Assembly (NCBI RefSeq): GCF_000331245.1
Contig: NZ_ANFZ01000006.1
Span: 62,001-126,000, forward strand
Direction: 5' to 3'
From: Blastomonas sp. AAP53
GTDB taxonomy: Bacteria > Pseudomonadota > Alphaproteobacteria > Sphingomonadales > Sphingomonadaceae
Length of the DNA: 64,000 nucleotides
Positions 1 through 8,816 of the stretch are shown piece by piece. The position numbers and the translations under genes were made by a program. Position 1 is the first letter of the stretch, and the number at the start of each line of letters is the position of its first letter. Below the pieces are notes generated by a model, which saw nothing but the letters and a program-made list of their open reading frames with translations, did not search any database and was not told the DNA's origin.

Positions 1-407
1 TGATCGAGGATATCCTGCGCAAGCAGGGCGAGCCCAATGGCTATATCGTCGGTCGCGAGGCGTCGGGCGCGTTCGTCGTCGGCTTCCGCTATGGTTCGGG
101 CACGCTGCACCACAAGGTGGAGGGCGAGCGCCCTGTCTACTGGACCGGTCCGTCGATCGGCTTCGACGCCGGAGCCAACGCAGGCAACACCTTCGTGCTG
201 GTCTACAACCTGTATGACAGCGAAGACCTGTTCAAGCGGTTCGGCGCAGGCGAGGGCGCGGCCTATCTGATCGGCGGCTTCCACACCAGCTATCTGCGCC
301 GCGGCGATGTGGTGCTCATTCCCGTCCGAATGGGGCTGGGGCTGCGGCTGGGCGTCAACGCGGGATACATGAAATTTACCCGAAACCGCAATTTCGTCCC
401 CTTCTGA
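1..407 (+). CDS. EipA-like DUF1134 envelope protein (5' end missing)
   Basis: Partial gene; the readable frame begins at base 3 and the start lies outside the window. The 134 visible residues form the C-terminal core of the DUF1134 family (EipA, a periplasmic envelope-integrity protein first studied in Brucella): GYIVGREASGAFVVG, a WxGPSIGFD segment, LVYNL, the RFGAGEGAAYLIGGF block, and an RxGLGLRLGVNAGYMKF tail ending in NPF-like FVPF. The family adopts a small beta-barrel fold and is exported. The gene is followed by a strong terminator, so it ends its transcription unit. The family call is firm; the precise role in this organism is inferred from Brucella. Confidence 0.85.
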   Translation, partial: IEDILRKQGEPNGYIVGREASGAFVVGFRYGSGTLHHKVEGERPVYWTGPSIGFDAGANAGNTFVLVYNLYDSEDLFKRFGAGEGAAYLIGGFHTSYLRRGDVVLIPVRMGLGLRLGVNAGYMKFTRNRNFVPF

Positions 408-480
408 TCACGGTGTCTCGAACACAAGGGAGCGCCACGCGATAGCCCGCAGGGTCGCAACTGCCAAAAGGGCAAGGGAA

Positions 481-518
481 GGCCGGTTGTCGTGACGTTG
501 CGGCAACCGGCCTTTTTT
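481..518 (+). terminator. Rho-independent terminator after the EipA-like gene
   Basis: GGCCGGTTG at 481-489 pairs perfectly with CAACCGGCC at 504-512 around a 14-nt loop and is followed directly by six T (513-518). This is the clearest classical intrinsic terminator in the window. Confidence 0.9.
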
Positions 519-652
519 GCGTCGCCGGGTGGGGCAGGCGGGCTTTTGGCCTTGCCCCGGCGTGATTGGGTCGGCATGGGGTTTGCGCATTTTCCTGACG
601 CCGGAAGGGTGTTTTCCGGCAATATTCAACCAAGCCTTTGGGGGATTGATCC

Positions 653-1828
653 GTGTTGGAACAACTGAAAGCGCAACCGGCAGACGCGCTGCTCGCGCTT
701 ATCAAGCTTTACGCCGCCGACGAGCGGCCCGAAAAGATCGACCTGGGCGTCGGCGTTTATCGCACTGCCGATGGTGCGACGCCGGTGTTCAAGGCGATCA
801 AGGCTGCCGAGGCGCGGTTGCTCGATGGGCAGGACAGCAAGAGCTATCTGGGCCCCGAAGGCGACATGGGCTTTGTCCGCGCGATCATGCCGTGGATGCT
901 GGGTGACTTCGATCCTGCAGGCCGCATCGATGGTCTGCAGACGCCGGGCGGCACCGGCGCGGTGCGCCTGGCGGCCGATCTGCTGCTGAAGGCGGGCGTC
1001 AAGCGGATCTGGATGGGCACGCCCAGCTGGCCCAACCACGTGCAGATTTTCAACGCCGTGGGCCTGGCCTGCGAAACCTTCCGTCACATGGATGTGACGA
1101 CGCAGAAGCTGGACTTCACCTCGCTCGAAACCGCGCTGGACAAGGCCGATGCGGGCGATGCGGTTCTGCTGCATGGATGCTGCCACAACCCCACCGGCGC
1201 CGATTACAGCGAAGCGCAATGGCAGCAGATTGCCGAGACGGTGGCGGCCAAGCGCCTGTTCCCGCTGATCGACCTGGCCTATCACGGCCTGGGCCACGGT
1301 TTCGAGGCCGATGGCTATGGCCTGCGCACCGTGCTGGGGCAGGTGCCCGAGGCGCTGATCGCGTACAGCTGTGACAAGAACTTCGGCCTCTACCGCGAGC
1401 GAGTCGGTGCGCTGTACGTGATGACCGAAAGCCCCGCGCAGCAGCCCGCGATCCAGTCGAACCTCGCTTCACTGGCGCGCGCCAACTGGTCGATGCCGCC
1501 CGATCATGGTGCAGCATCGGTGCGGATCATCCTTGAAGACGAAGGCCTGACCAAGATCTGGCTCGCCGAACTCGAATCGATGCGGGCGCGGATGCGCGGC
1601 GTGCGCGATGCGCTGGCAGCGTATCAGGCGATCGGATCGGTCAACCTGGCGGCCGTCGGCCATCAGAACGGGCTGTTTTCGGTGCTCCAGCTGAACGCGG
1701 ACCAGATCGCCGCGCTGCGCGCCGATTGGGGCGTGTACATGGCAGGGTCGGGCCGGATCAACATCGCGGGCTTTACCGACGCGAATATCCCGCACTTCAT
1801 CGAAGGGCTGCGGGCGGTGACCACCTGA
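653..1828 (+). CDS. Aromatic amino acid / aspartate aminotransferase (class I PLP)
   Basis: 391-residue fold-type I aminotransferase of the AspC/TyrB subgroup, transferring amino groups between aromatic amino acids or aspartate and 2-oxo acids. Visible landmarks are the N-terminal IDLGVGVYR segment, the PLP-phosphate loop GGTGAVRLA, the GTPSWPNH block, the HNPTGAD motif that contacts the cofactor, and the Schiff-base lysine K242 in SCDKNFGLYRERVG. The start is GTG at 653 with a GGGG tract about 8 bases upstream; TTG at 656 is a less likely alternative. It stands alone between a terminator and a 12-bp inverted repeat. Substrate preference (Tyr/Phe against Asp) cannot be read from the sequence, so no symbol is assigned. 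Confidence 0.9.
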   Translation: MLEQLKAQPADALLALIKLYAADERPEKIDLGVGVYRTADGATPVFKAIKAAEARLLDGQDSKSYLGPEGDMGFVRAIMPWMLGDFDPAGRIDGLQTPGGTGAVRLAADLLLKAGVKRIWMGTPSWPNHVQIFNAVGLACETFRHMDVTTQKLDFTSLETALDKADAGDAVLLHGCCHNPTGADYSEAQWQQIAETVAAKRLFPLIDLAYHGLGHGFEADGYGLRTVLGQVPEALIAYSCDKNFGLYRERVGALYVMTESPAQQPAIQSNLASLARANWSMPPDHGAASVRIILEDEGLTKIWLAELESMRARMRGVRDALAAYQAIGSVNLAAVGHQNGLFSVLQLNADQIAALRADWGVYMAGSGRINIAGFTDANIPHFIEGLRAVTT

Positions 1829-1842
1829 ATTATCGGACGCAG

Positions 1843-1894
1843 ATGCGATCTGCCGCACAGCGCAACGTCATCGCGCGGTGTAGGCAGATCGCAT
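1843..1894 (+). promoter_or_regulatory. 12-bp perfect inverted repeat covering a start codon
   Basis: ATGCGATCTGCC at 1843-1854 is exactly complementary to GGCAGATCGCAT at 1883-1894, leaving a 28-nt loop. It follows the aminotransferase stop codon, and its right arm contains the first two bases of the ATG at 1893 that opens the next small ORF. It could end aminotransferase transcription (no T-run follows), or hide the start of the downstream ORF in read-through mRNA. Either role is inference. Confidence 0.5.
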
Positions 1895-2216
1895 GAGCCC
1901 CGATTCACACATTTTCAGATTGCGCGATCACGCCATCGCGATCCTTGCCGCTTTGGCTTGCGCGCATGCCATCGGGCTCGTCGAGTTGTCGCGCAGCATT
2001 CCTCACGGAGCACTGCTGGCAGCCGGGACAGCGGAGCAGGGGATTGGCCTTGCATTGTGCACGCTTGCCCATGCGCTCGTCCTGACATGGCTTTACCGGC
2101 GCAGGATGAAGCCCGGCCCGCTCTACCGCTGCGGTGCAACGCGTCCGTATCGGGATTATGCCAAACCCTATCAGCGCGGCACATCGCAGTTGCTTGAGGG
2201 CTGGCACTATCGTTGA
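1893..2216 (+). CDS. Small putative membrane protein, unknown
   Basis: 107-residue ORF that I do not recognise. It has two hydrophobic stretches able to span the membrane (about residues 12-32 and 50-68), separated by a short polar loop, then a basic and tyrosine-rich tail (RYRDYAKPYQRG-like composition). The stop lies 33 bases before coaBC, so it may be co-transcribed with it. Its ATG is folded into the 12-bp inverted repeat at 1843-1894. Frames on the other strand are open over similar lengths here, so coding is plausible rather than certain. Confidence 0.45.
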   Translation: MSPDSHIFRLRDHAIAILAALACAHAIGLVELSRSIPHGALLAAGTAEQGIGLALCTLAHALVLTWLYRRRMKPGPLYRCGATRPYRDYAKPYQRGTSQLLEGWHYR

Positions 2217-2249
2217 CCGCAGGCCGTGCAGCAATTACCGCTGCTGGCC

Positions 2250-3458
2250 ATGAAACCACCCCATATCCTCCTCATCGTCGGCGGCGGCATCGCGGCCTAC
2301 AAGGCGTGCGAGCTGATCCGGCTGATCCGCAAGGCGGGCATGACCGTACGCTGCGTGCTCACTGACGGCGGGGCGCAGTTTATCACGCCGATGACGCTCG
2401 CTGCCTTGAGCGAGAACGAGGTGTTCACGACGCTGTGGGACCTCAAGAACGAGACCGAGATGGGGCATATTCAGCTCAGCCGTGAGGCGGACCTCATCGT
2501 GGTGTGCCCTGCGACCGCCGATCTGCTCGCCAAGATGGCAGCGGGCATTTCCGACAGCCTGGCGACCACCGTGCTGCTCGCCACCGACACGCCGGTGCTG
2601 GCGGTGCCTGCTATGAACGTGCGGATGTGGCAGCATGCCGCGACCCAGCGCAACGTGGCGCAGCTGCGCGGCGACGGCGTGACGGTGGTCGATCCCGATG
2701 ATGGCGCGATGGCGTGCGGCGAATATGGGCCGGGTCGGTTGCCCGAGCCGGTCGCGATCATGGGTGAGATTGAAGCGACGCTGGCTCTCCCCTCCCGCAT
2801 GCATCCGGGGCAGACGCTGCCGCTATCCGGCAAGCGCGTGCTGATCACTGCCGGGCCGACGCATGAGCCAATCGATCCGGTGCGCTTTATCGCCAACCGG
2901 TCGAGTGGGCGGCAGGGCTTTGCGATTGCCGAGGCAGCCGCTGCGATGGGCGCCGATGTGCAGTTGATCGCGGGGCCGGTTCACCTTTCGACTCCTCCAG
3001 GCGTCAAGCGGACCGATGTCGAGACCGCGCGCGAGATGGCGGCTGCGGTAGACGCCGCGCTGCCCGCCGATATCGCGATCATGGTCGCGGCGGTGGCCGA
3101 TTGGCGCACCGCAGACGCCGCCGATCAGAAGATCAAGAAGACCGGCGGCGCGCTGCCGGTGCTGCATTTGGCCGAAAACCCTGACATTCTGGCAGGGCTC
3201 GCGCGCGACGCGCGGCGGCCTGCGCTGCTGGTCGGCTTTGCTGCGGAAACCGAAAACGTCATCGACCACGCGCGGGCCAAGCTCGCACGCAAGGGGTGCG
3301 ACTGGATCGTCGCCAATGACGTGTCGGGCGACGTCATGGGCGGTACAGAGAACGCGGTGCACATCGTCACCGCACAGGGCGTGGAAAGCTGGTCCAACCT
3401 GCCCAAGGACCAGGTTGCGCGCAGATTGATGGAGAAGATCGCCGATGCCGTCCGCTGA
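2250..3458 (+). CDS. coaBC: Bifunctional phosphopantothenoylcysteine decarboxylase / phosphopantothenate-cysteine ligase
   Basis: 402-residue fusion that catalyses the second and third steps of coenzyme A synthesis in the cytosol: CTP-dependent coupling of cysteine to 4'-phosphopantothenate, then FMN-dependent decarboxylation. The N-terminal CoaC flavoprotein half shows [17 protein letters not shown] with the active-site histidine, PAMNVRMW and the substrate clamp ACGEYGPGR. The CoaB half opens at about residue 190 with [19 protein letters not shown] and carries the later KIKK segment. I chose ATG 2250 because homologues begin with a short [13 protein letters not shown]; a GTG at 2226 would add eight residues. 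Its 3' end overlaps dut by 14 bp. Confidence 0.95.
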   Translation: MKPPHILLIVGGGIAAYKACELIRLIRKAGMTVRCVLTDGGAQFITPMTLAALSENEVFTTLWDLKNETEMGHIQLSREADLIVVCPATADLLAKMAAGISDSLATTVLLATDTPVLAVPAMNVRMWQHAATQRNVAQLRGDGVTVVDPDDGAMACGEYGPGRLPEPVAIMGEIEATLALPSRMHPGQTLPLSGKRVLITAGPTHEPIDPVRFIANRSSGRQGFAIAEAAAAMGADVQLIAGPVHLSTPPGVKRTDVETAREMAAAVDAALPADIAIMVAAVADWRTADAADQKIKKTGGALPVLHLAENPDILAGLARDARRPALLVGFAAETENVIDHARAKLARKGCDWIVANDVSGDVMGGTENAVHIVTAQGVESWSNLPKDQVARRLMEKIADAVR

Positions 3459-3909
3459 GCACCCGTTGCTTGCCATCACCATTCGCCTCAAGCGGTTGCC
3501 GCACGGCGAGGAGCTGCCGCTCCCGGCTTATGCAACCGCTGGCGCAGCCGGAATGGATGTCGTGGCAGCAGAAGATCTCGACCTGCTGCCGGGACAGCGC
3601 CATGCGGTGGCCACCGGCTTCGCGATCGCGATTCCCGATGGCTATGAGGTTCAGGTGCGGCCCCGGTCAGGGCTGGCGCTGAAGCACGGCATCACCGTGC
3701 CGAATACGCCGGGCACCATCGACAGCGATTATCGCGGCGAATTGAAGGTCATCCTGATCAACCACGGCGATGCGCCGTTCGCGATCCGCAGGGGCGACCG
3801 CATCGCGCAGCTTGTCGCCGCGCCGGTTCAGCGCGCAGGCTTTGCCGAGGTCGACGATCTGGACGAGACGGATCGCGGATCAGGCGGGTTCGGCTCGACG
3901 GGCGTGTAA
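3445..3909 (+). CDS. dut: Deoxyuridine 5'-triphosphate nucleotidohydrolase (dUTPase)
   Basis: 154-residue trimeric dUTPase; it hydrolyses dUTP to dUMP and pyrophosphate, keeping uracil out of DNA and feeding thymidylate synthesis. All five family motifs are present in order: [29 protein letters not shown] with the catalytic aspartate, RIAQLV, and the glycine-rich C-terminal arm [10 protein letters not shown]. The start overlaps the 3' end of coaBC by 14 bp, which implies translational coupling; the coaBC-dut order is common in Proteobacteria. Confidence 0.96.
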   Translation: MPSAEHPLLAITIRLKRLPHGEELPLPAYATAGAAGMDVVAAEDLDLLPGQRHAVATGFAIAIPDGYEVQVRPRSGLALKHGITVPNTPGTIDSDYRGELKVILINHGDAPFAIRRGDRIAQLVAAPVQRAGFAEVDDLDETDRGSGGFGSTGV

Positions 3910-3917
3910 GACGTCTT

Positions 3918-3937
3918 CTCTCCCGATCACGGGAGAG
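3918..3937. terminator. Hairpin between convergent dut and DUF4136 genes
   Basis: CTCTCCCG at 3918-3925 and CGGGAGAG at 3930-3937 form an 8-bp stem with loop ATCA. It lies between two converging genes and could stop transcription from both sides. No clear T-run follows on either strand, so efficiency is uncertain. Confidence 0.5.
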
Positions 3938-3955
3938 GAGCGAAAAGTAACGCGG

Positions 3956-4648
3956 CTAGCGTCGCTCGCGGATCGGCTTGACCGACTTTCCTTCGGGCGC
4001 GATCGAGATCTGGACGGTCTCACCCGACTGTCCGGGAAAATCGGTGAAGATCGCATCGACCAGATTGGGCACCAGATACTGCAGGTTCTTGCTGCGCGAC
4101 TGGGCTTCGGCCTTGCCTTCGAACAAACGCTGGTTGTCGGCCACGCGATCGATCTTGAGGTCGATCATGCTGGTGTAGACCGTGTAGCTGCGGACATCAT
4201 TGTTCCAGCCGGGACCGAAGATGAACGGGTCGTAGAAACCATAACCAAAGGCGCGGCGTCCGTAGAAGCCGCCAAACGGTCCGCCCCACGGACCGAAACC
4301 ACCACCAAAGCCTCCGCCCAGGCCATCGGACACCACCTTCTCGCGGCCATTGTCGACCGCATAGGCAAAGCTGACGACCATGTCGGCGCTGGAAGGATCG
4401 CGCGCCGGGACATAGCCGAGCTGCGACATCTGCCGGGTGACAAGGCCTGCATACTGGCCAAACTCGAGCCCGCCCTGCAGGCGCGGATCGGATGCGGTTA
4501 CAACAAAGCTTTGCCCCTGTGGCGCGGGCAGCGCCTGGAACCGGGCAACATCGGCCTTGAACGGGGTGGCGCAAGCCGAAAGCGCGAGCGCCAGCGCGGG
4601 CACCGCGATCAGCGCGGCGCGGCGGGTAAAGCGGCTACGAGCAGTCAT
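3956..4648 (-). CDS. DUF4136 family lipoprotein
   Basis: 230-residue predicted lipoprotein of unknown function. A basic n-region, hydrophobic stretch and lipobox LALSAC near residues 22-27 predict lipidation and anchoring on the periplasmic side. The mature part resembles DUF4136: FQALPAPQGQSFVV, a YVPARDPSSADMVVSF segment, then a glycine/phenylalanine-rich linker (about residues 100-135) before the YTVYTSMIDLKIDR repeat-like core. I start at 4648 because GGAGAG stands 6 bases upstream; an in-frame ATG at 4660 would bury that ribosome site inside the gene. It converges with dut. Confidence 0.75.
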   Translation of the reverse strand: MTARSRFTRRAALIAVPALALALSACATPFKADVARFQALPAPQGQSFVVTASDPRLQGGLEFGQYAGLVTRQMSQLGYVPARDPSSADMVVSFAYAVDNGREKVVSDGLGGGFGGGFGPWGGPFGGFYGRRAFGYGFYDPFIFGPGWNNDVRSYTVYTSMIDLKIDRVADNQRLFEGKAEAQSRSKNLQYLVPNLVDAIFTDFPGQSGETVQISIAPEGKSVKPIRERR

Positions 4649-4760
4649 GTGTCTCTCCATCGCGGACCGGCGCGACCCTGCGCGGCCCGTATATCGATAT
4701 AGGGCTAACTGGTCGCGAATGAACCCCGATTGAACGCAATAAGAAAATTGGGCTGTCGGT

Positions 4761-5765
4761 TCACCGCATCAGCCCAAGCGCCTCATACGCCCCGCTCAGG
4801 GTCGGTGCGGCAACGGCGCGCGCCTTGGCCGCCCCCTTGTCGAGGATCGCGTCGAGCGCGGCTTCGTCTTCCTTCAGTTCGATGAACCGCTGGCGGATCG
4901 GGCGCAGCGTTTCGACCAGAACTTCGGCGAGCGCGGGCTTGAACGCGCCAAAGCCCTGGCCCGCGAACTGCGCGCACACAGCGTCGGGCGTCTGCTCGGT
5001 CAGCGTGGCGTAGATGCCCACGAGGTTGAGCGCCTCGGCGCGGCCTGCCAGATCGGCTGCCAGTTCGGGCAGGGGTTCGGGATCGGTCTTGGCCTTGCGC
5101 ACCTTCTGCGCGATGCCGTCGTCGTCATCGGTGAGGTTGATGCGGCTCATGTCCGATGGATCGGACTTCGACATTTTCGCATTGCCGTCGCGCAGGCTCA
5201 TGATTCGCGCCGATTCCTTGGGGATATACGGATCGGGCAGGGTGAACACGTCCTCGCCGAAATCGGTATTGAACTTCATCGCGATGTCGCGGGTCAGCTC
5301 CAGATGCTGCTTCTGGTCTTCGCCCACCGGAACGTGCGTCGCCTGATACAGCAGGATGTCCGCCGCCTGCAGCACGGGATAGACGAACAGGCCGACGCTG
5401 GCACCTTCGCGGTTCTTGCCCGCCTTGTCCTTGAACTGGGTCATCCGGTTCAGCCAGCCGATGCGCGCGGTGCCGTTGAGCAGCCAGGCGAGTTCGGCAT
5501 GCGCGGGCACGCGCGCCTGGTTGAACAGCACGCTGCGGTCGGCATCGATGCCGCAGGCAATCAGCGCGGCGGCCATCTCGCGCACGTTGCGCATCCGCGT
5601 TTCGCGCTCCTCGTGCACGGTGATCGAATGGAGGTCGGCGAGGAAGAAGAAACAGGCGCTGTCCGCGTCCATCTCGTCCTGCATCTTCACCCAGTTGCGG
5701 ATCGCGCCCAGATAGTTGCCCAGGTGCAGATTGCCGGTCGGCTGGATGCCGGAAAGGACGCGCAT
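4761..5765 (-). CDS. trpS: Tryptophanyl-tRNA synthetase
   Basis: 334-residue class Ic aminoacyl-tRNA synthetase that charges tRNA-Trp in the cytosol. The HIGH-type signature reads HLGN at residues 14-17 within SGIQPTGNLHLGNYLGA, and KMSKS is at about residues 197-201. Length is typical. It is the third gene of a minus-strand run secB-murJ-trpS, 36 bp behind murJ, in an arrangement compatible with one transcript. Confidence 0.97.
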   Translation of the reverse strand: MRVLSGIQPTGNLHLGNYLGAIRNWVKMQDEMDADSACFFFLADLHSITVHEERETRMRNVREMAAALIACGIDADRSVLFNQARVPAHAELAWLLNGTARIGWLNRMTQFKDKAGKNREGASVGLFVYPVLQAADILLYQATHVPVGEDQKQHLELTRDIAMKFNTDFGEDVFTLPDPYIPKESARIMSLRDGNAKMSKSDPSDMSRINLTDDDDGIAQKVRKAKTDPEPLPELAADLAGRAEALNLVGIYATLTEQTPDAVCAQFAGQGFGAFKPALAEVLVETLRPIRQRFIELKEDEAALDAILDKGAAKARAVAAPTLSGAYEALGLMR

Positions 5766-5801
5766 GTGTTTACTCTTTCGCTTGGTTAAAGGGGCACTGC
5801 G

Positions 5802-7379
5802 TCACGCCTTGCGGCGCAGCATCGCCTTGATCTCGCTGACCCGGTACGTGCCCAGCGCCAGCGTTGCGAGCCCATATACCGCCGCGCCGCCGCCACACAA
5901 GACGGCCAGTGCGGCGATACGCTGCTCCAGCGGGCCTTCCATCCAGCTTTCGGCCAGGCGGCCGCCCAGCCAGAGCGCGGCTCCCATCAGCGCGGCGGAC
6001 AGACCGATGCGCCACAGTTTGGCGATCAGCCGTGCATCGGGCTGGATATGCCCCCGCTTGTACAACACGCCGAACAGCAGGCCGACATTGACCCAGGCGG
6101 ACAAGGCGGTCGCCACGCCGACGCCGACGGGGCCCAGCGGCCAGATGAGGATGAGGTTGCCGATGAGGTTGACCAGCATCGCGGCCAGCGCCAGCCGCAC
6201 CGGGGTCTTGGTATCAGCGCGGGCGTAGAAGCCCGGGGTCAGCACCTTGATCAGCACATAGGCGGGCACCCCGCAGGCAAAGGCGGCGAGCACCTGTGCG
6301 GTAGCCAGCGTATCGGCCGGGGTGAACGCGCCATACTGGAACACGCCATGGATGATCGGGGATGCCGCGACGACCAGGGCCACGGCAGCGGGCATCGCCA
6401 GCAGCAGCGCGAGTTCGAGCGCACGGTTCTGCGTGTTGAGCGCCGCGCCTGGATCGCCGCTGCCGATCTGGCGCGAGAGCAGGGGAAGGATCGCGGTGCC
6501 CACGCCGATGCCGATCAGCCCCAAAGGCAGCTGGTTCAGACGATCGGCATAATAGATCCACGAAACCGCGCCTTCGCTCAGGTAGCGGGCGGCGAGCGAG
6601 GTGGAGATCAGCAGGTTGAACTGGATGGCACCCTGGCCGATCGCGGCGGGCGCGATCAGCACCAGCATCGCCTTGACATCGGGTGAGAGGCGCGGACGCG
6701 AGAGCCTGAGCACCACGCCGTTGGCGCGGCATGACAGGATCAGCCAGAGCAGCTGCATCGCGCCCGAGACCGTCACCGCAATCGCCTGCGTCAACGCGGT
6801 TTCGACTTCGGTATCGCCCCGGAAGAACAAGAGCGCCACGATCATGCAGATGTTGAGGAGGATGGGGGCAGCGGCGTTGACCCAGAACCGGCCCAGCGAA
6901 TTGAGAATGCCGCCGAGCAGCGACACCAGAGAGATCAGCCCGAGATAGGGGAAGGTGACAATCGTCAGGTGCCGTGCGAGCGCGAACTTTTCCGGCCCGC
7001 CATCGGGAAAGCCTCCCGTCATCGCATAGACGACTGGCCCTGCCGCCAGCATCATCAGCGCGGTGAACAGGATCAGGAACGGCAGCAGCACCGAGAGCAC
7101 CTGGCCTGCAAACGCCTTGGCGACGTCAAGGCCCGAGCCCGGTTCATCCTTTTCCGCTTCCGCCAGCTTGCGGTTGAACATCGGCACGAAGACGGCGGCA
7201 AACGCGCCCTCTGCAAACAGTGCGCGGAACAGGTTGGGCAGCCGCCAGGCGATCAGGAAGGCGTCCGATGCCATGCCTGCGCCGACATAGCGCGCCATCA
7301 GGATGTCGCGCACCATGCCCAGCACGCGGCTGACCAAGGTCAGCCCGCCAATGGTGGACACGGCGCGCAGCAGGTTCAT
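5802..7379 (-). CDS. murJ: Lipid II flippase MurJ (MviN)
   Basis: 525-residue polytopic inner-membrane protein of the MOP exporter superfamily; MurJ moves lipid II to the periplasmic face for peptidoglycan synthesis. The N-terminus MNLLRAVSTIGGLTLVSRVLG and the R-D-x-L-x-A segment that follows are characteristic, as is the number of hydrophobic helices (about 14). The PxFYARxDTKTPV signature is present near residue 375. It sits between secB (39 bp upstream) and trpS. Most peptidoglycan precursor genes of the window are in the distant dcw cluster, so murJ is separately controlled. Confidence 0.95.
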   Translation of the reverse strand: MNLLRAVSTIGGLTLVSRVLGMVRDILMARYVGAGMASDAFLIAWRLPNLFRALFAEGAFAAVFVPMFNRKLAEAEKDEPGSGLDVAKAFAGQVLSVLLPFLILFTALMMLAAGPVVYAMTGGFPDGGPEKFALARHLTIVTFPYLGLISLVSLLGGILNSLGRFWVNAAAPILLNICMIVALLFFRGDTEVETALTQAIAVTVSGAMQLLWLILSCRANGVVLRLSRPRLSPDVKAMLVLIAPAAIGQGAIQFNLLISTSLAARYLSEGAVSWIYYADRLNQLPLGLIGIGVGTAILPLLSRQIGSGDPGAALNTQNRALELALLLAMPAAVALVVAASPIIHGVFQYGAFTPADTLATAQVLAAFACGVPAYVLIKVLTPGFYARADTKTPVRLALAAMLVNLIGNLILIWPLGPVGVGVATALSAWVNVGLLFGVLYKRGHIQPDARLIAKLWRIGLSAALMGAALWLGGRLAESWMEGPLEQRIAALAVLCGGGAAVYGLATLALGTYRVSEIKAMLRRKA

Positions 7380-7418
7380 GGCAGCAGGCTCATCGGGCGA
7401 TGACCCGGCGAACGCGGA

Positions 7419-7925
7419 TCAGGCGTTGCCTTCTGCCGGCGGCATCGGCGCGCCGAAATTGGGGTCCTGGCTCTGCTGTTCGTACAGGCCGTTGAAGTCG
7501 ATCGGCTCCAGCACCAGCGGCGGATAACCCGCATCGCGGATGACGTTGCCGAGAATCAGGCGGATGTTGGGGAACACCATGCGCGGGGTGTCGGCGAACA
7601 GGAAGCGGCGGGTCTGTTCTTCGTCCATGCCGCGAATGCCCACCAATGCGCCATAGGCCAGTTCGACCAGATAGGCGGTGCCCTGCTCGGCCTTGGCGGC
7701 GATCGTGTAGGTGCACGACATTTCATGGACCTCTTCGCTCAACTGACGCGATTCGGCGCGAAACTGGACGTCGAAGCTCAGCTGGCCGGGCCATTGGAAG
7801 CTGTCGGGTGCGTTCGGGTTTTCGACCGAAAGATCCTTCACATATTGAGAGATCAGGCCAGCCTGCGGACCGGTTGCGCCGTTCAGCGCCGGATTTTGCG
7901 AAGTGACGGTGCCGTCTTCGGCCAT
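7419..7925 (-). CDS. secB: Protein-export chaperone SecB
   Basis: 168-residue tetrameric cytosolic chaperone that keeps preproteins unfolded and hands them to SecA. Family features are QYVKDLSVENPNAP near residue 27, the FDVQ beta-strand, the AYGALVGIRGMDEEQTRRFLF segment and the LFADTPRMVFPNIRLILGNVIRDAGYPPLVLEPIDF C-terminal core (given here only as a landmark region, about residues 105-150), with an acidic/glutamine-rich tail. First gene of secB-murJ-trpS; divergent from the Tim44-like gene, with about 205 bp holding both promoters. Confidence 0.96.
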   Translation of the reverse strand: MAEDGTVTSQNPALNGATGPQAGLISQYVKDLSVENPNAPDSFQWPGQLSFDVQFRAESRQLSEEVHEMSCTYTIAAKAEQGTAYLVELAYGALVGIRGMDEEQTRRFLFADTPRMVFPNIRLILGNVIRDAGYPPLVLEPIDFNGLYEQQSQDPNFGAPMPPAEGNA

Positions 7926-8130
7926 GGAAATTCCCTTTCAATGCTCCGCGCTGCCAGCGCGTCTTGCGCGGCGCTCTAATGCCGCAGCGGCACAGGCGCA
8001 AGGCTTGCGACAGCACCACGTATATCCGCCCAAAGCAATTTGCATATTGGCGGACATGCCCTATGTTATGCATTCGACCTGCTGCAGTGTCAGCATTACC
8101 TTTCATGCGGGTGGGCAAACGGGAAAACTT

Positions 8131-8793
8131 GTGACGGTAGAAATCATCATCCTGGCCATGGTTGCAGCGTTTTTGGGCCTCAGGCTCTATTCGGTGCTGG
8201 GCAAACGCACCGGTCATGAACAGGAGCCGCTGACCCGCGGCATGGATACTCCCGCTGTCAAACGCCCGGCATCGATCGAACGCCCGCAGCTGGACGACAA
8301 GCCTGCGCCACTGACGCCGGGGACGTCGACCGTTTTCGATATCGCTGCCGAACCCGGCATCCGCCAGATTCTCGCATCCGATCGCACGTTCGACGTCGGC
8401 CGGTTCCGCGAGGGATCGAAGGCCGCTTATGCCATGATCCTCGAAGCGTTCTGGTCCGGCGACCGCGAGCAGCTGCGCACTTTGTGCGATGACGAGGTCT
8501 ATCAGAGCTTTGCCGATTCGATCGATCAGCGCACCGCACGCGGCGAGACGCTGGAAAATCGGCTGGTTCGTATCGATGAAGCGCGCATCGTTGATGCCGA
8601 ATATGAAGCGCCGATGGCGCGGATCACGGTTCGCTTCGATGCCGACATCGCTGCTGTCGTGCGCGGTCCCGATGGCGAGCTGGTCGCCGGCTCGCTGACC
8701 GATGCGGTGGAAACGCACGACCTGTGGACGTTCGCCCGCGATCTTCGCAGCAACGATCCCAACTGGATTCTGGTCGAAACCGACCAGGCCTGA
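8131..8793 (+). CDS. Tim44-like domain protein
   Basis: 220-residue protein with one N-terminal membrane helix (about residues 3-18) and a C-terminal Tim44/TimA-like domain that includes EAFWSGDREQLRTLCDDEVYQSFADSI and ends near LVETDQA. Bacterial members are membrane-anchored and are suspected to assist protein or lipoprotein handling; the function is not settled. I chose GTG 8131 because it gives the family's usual TVEIIILAMVAAFLGLRLY start; the upstream extension of the frame is unlikely to be translated. It is divergent from secB, and the secB / Tim44-like / mltA / Smr order is conserved in alphaproteobacteria. Confidence 0.8.
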   Translation: MTVEIIILAMVAAFLGLRLYSVLGKRTGHEQEPLTRGMDTPAVKRPASIERPQLDDKPAPLTPGTSTVFDIAAEPGIRQILASDRTFDVGRFREGSKAAYAMILEAFWSGDREQLRTLCDDEVYQSFADSIDQRTARGETLENRLVRIDEARIVDAEYEAPMARITVRFDADIAAVVRGPDGELVAGSLTDAVETHDLWTFARDLRSNDPNWILVETDQA

Positions 8794-8816
8794 TGTCGAC
8801 TCGACGGGGGATTGCG

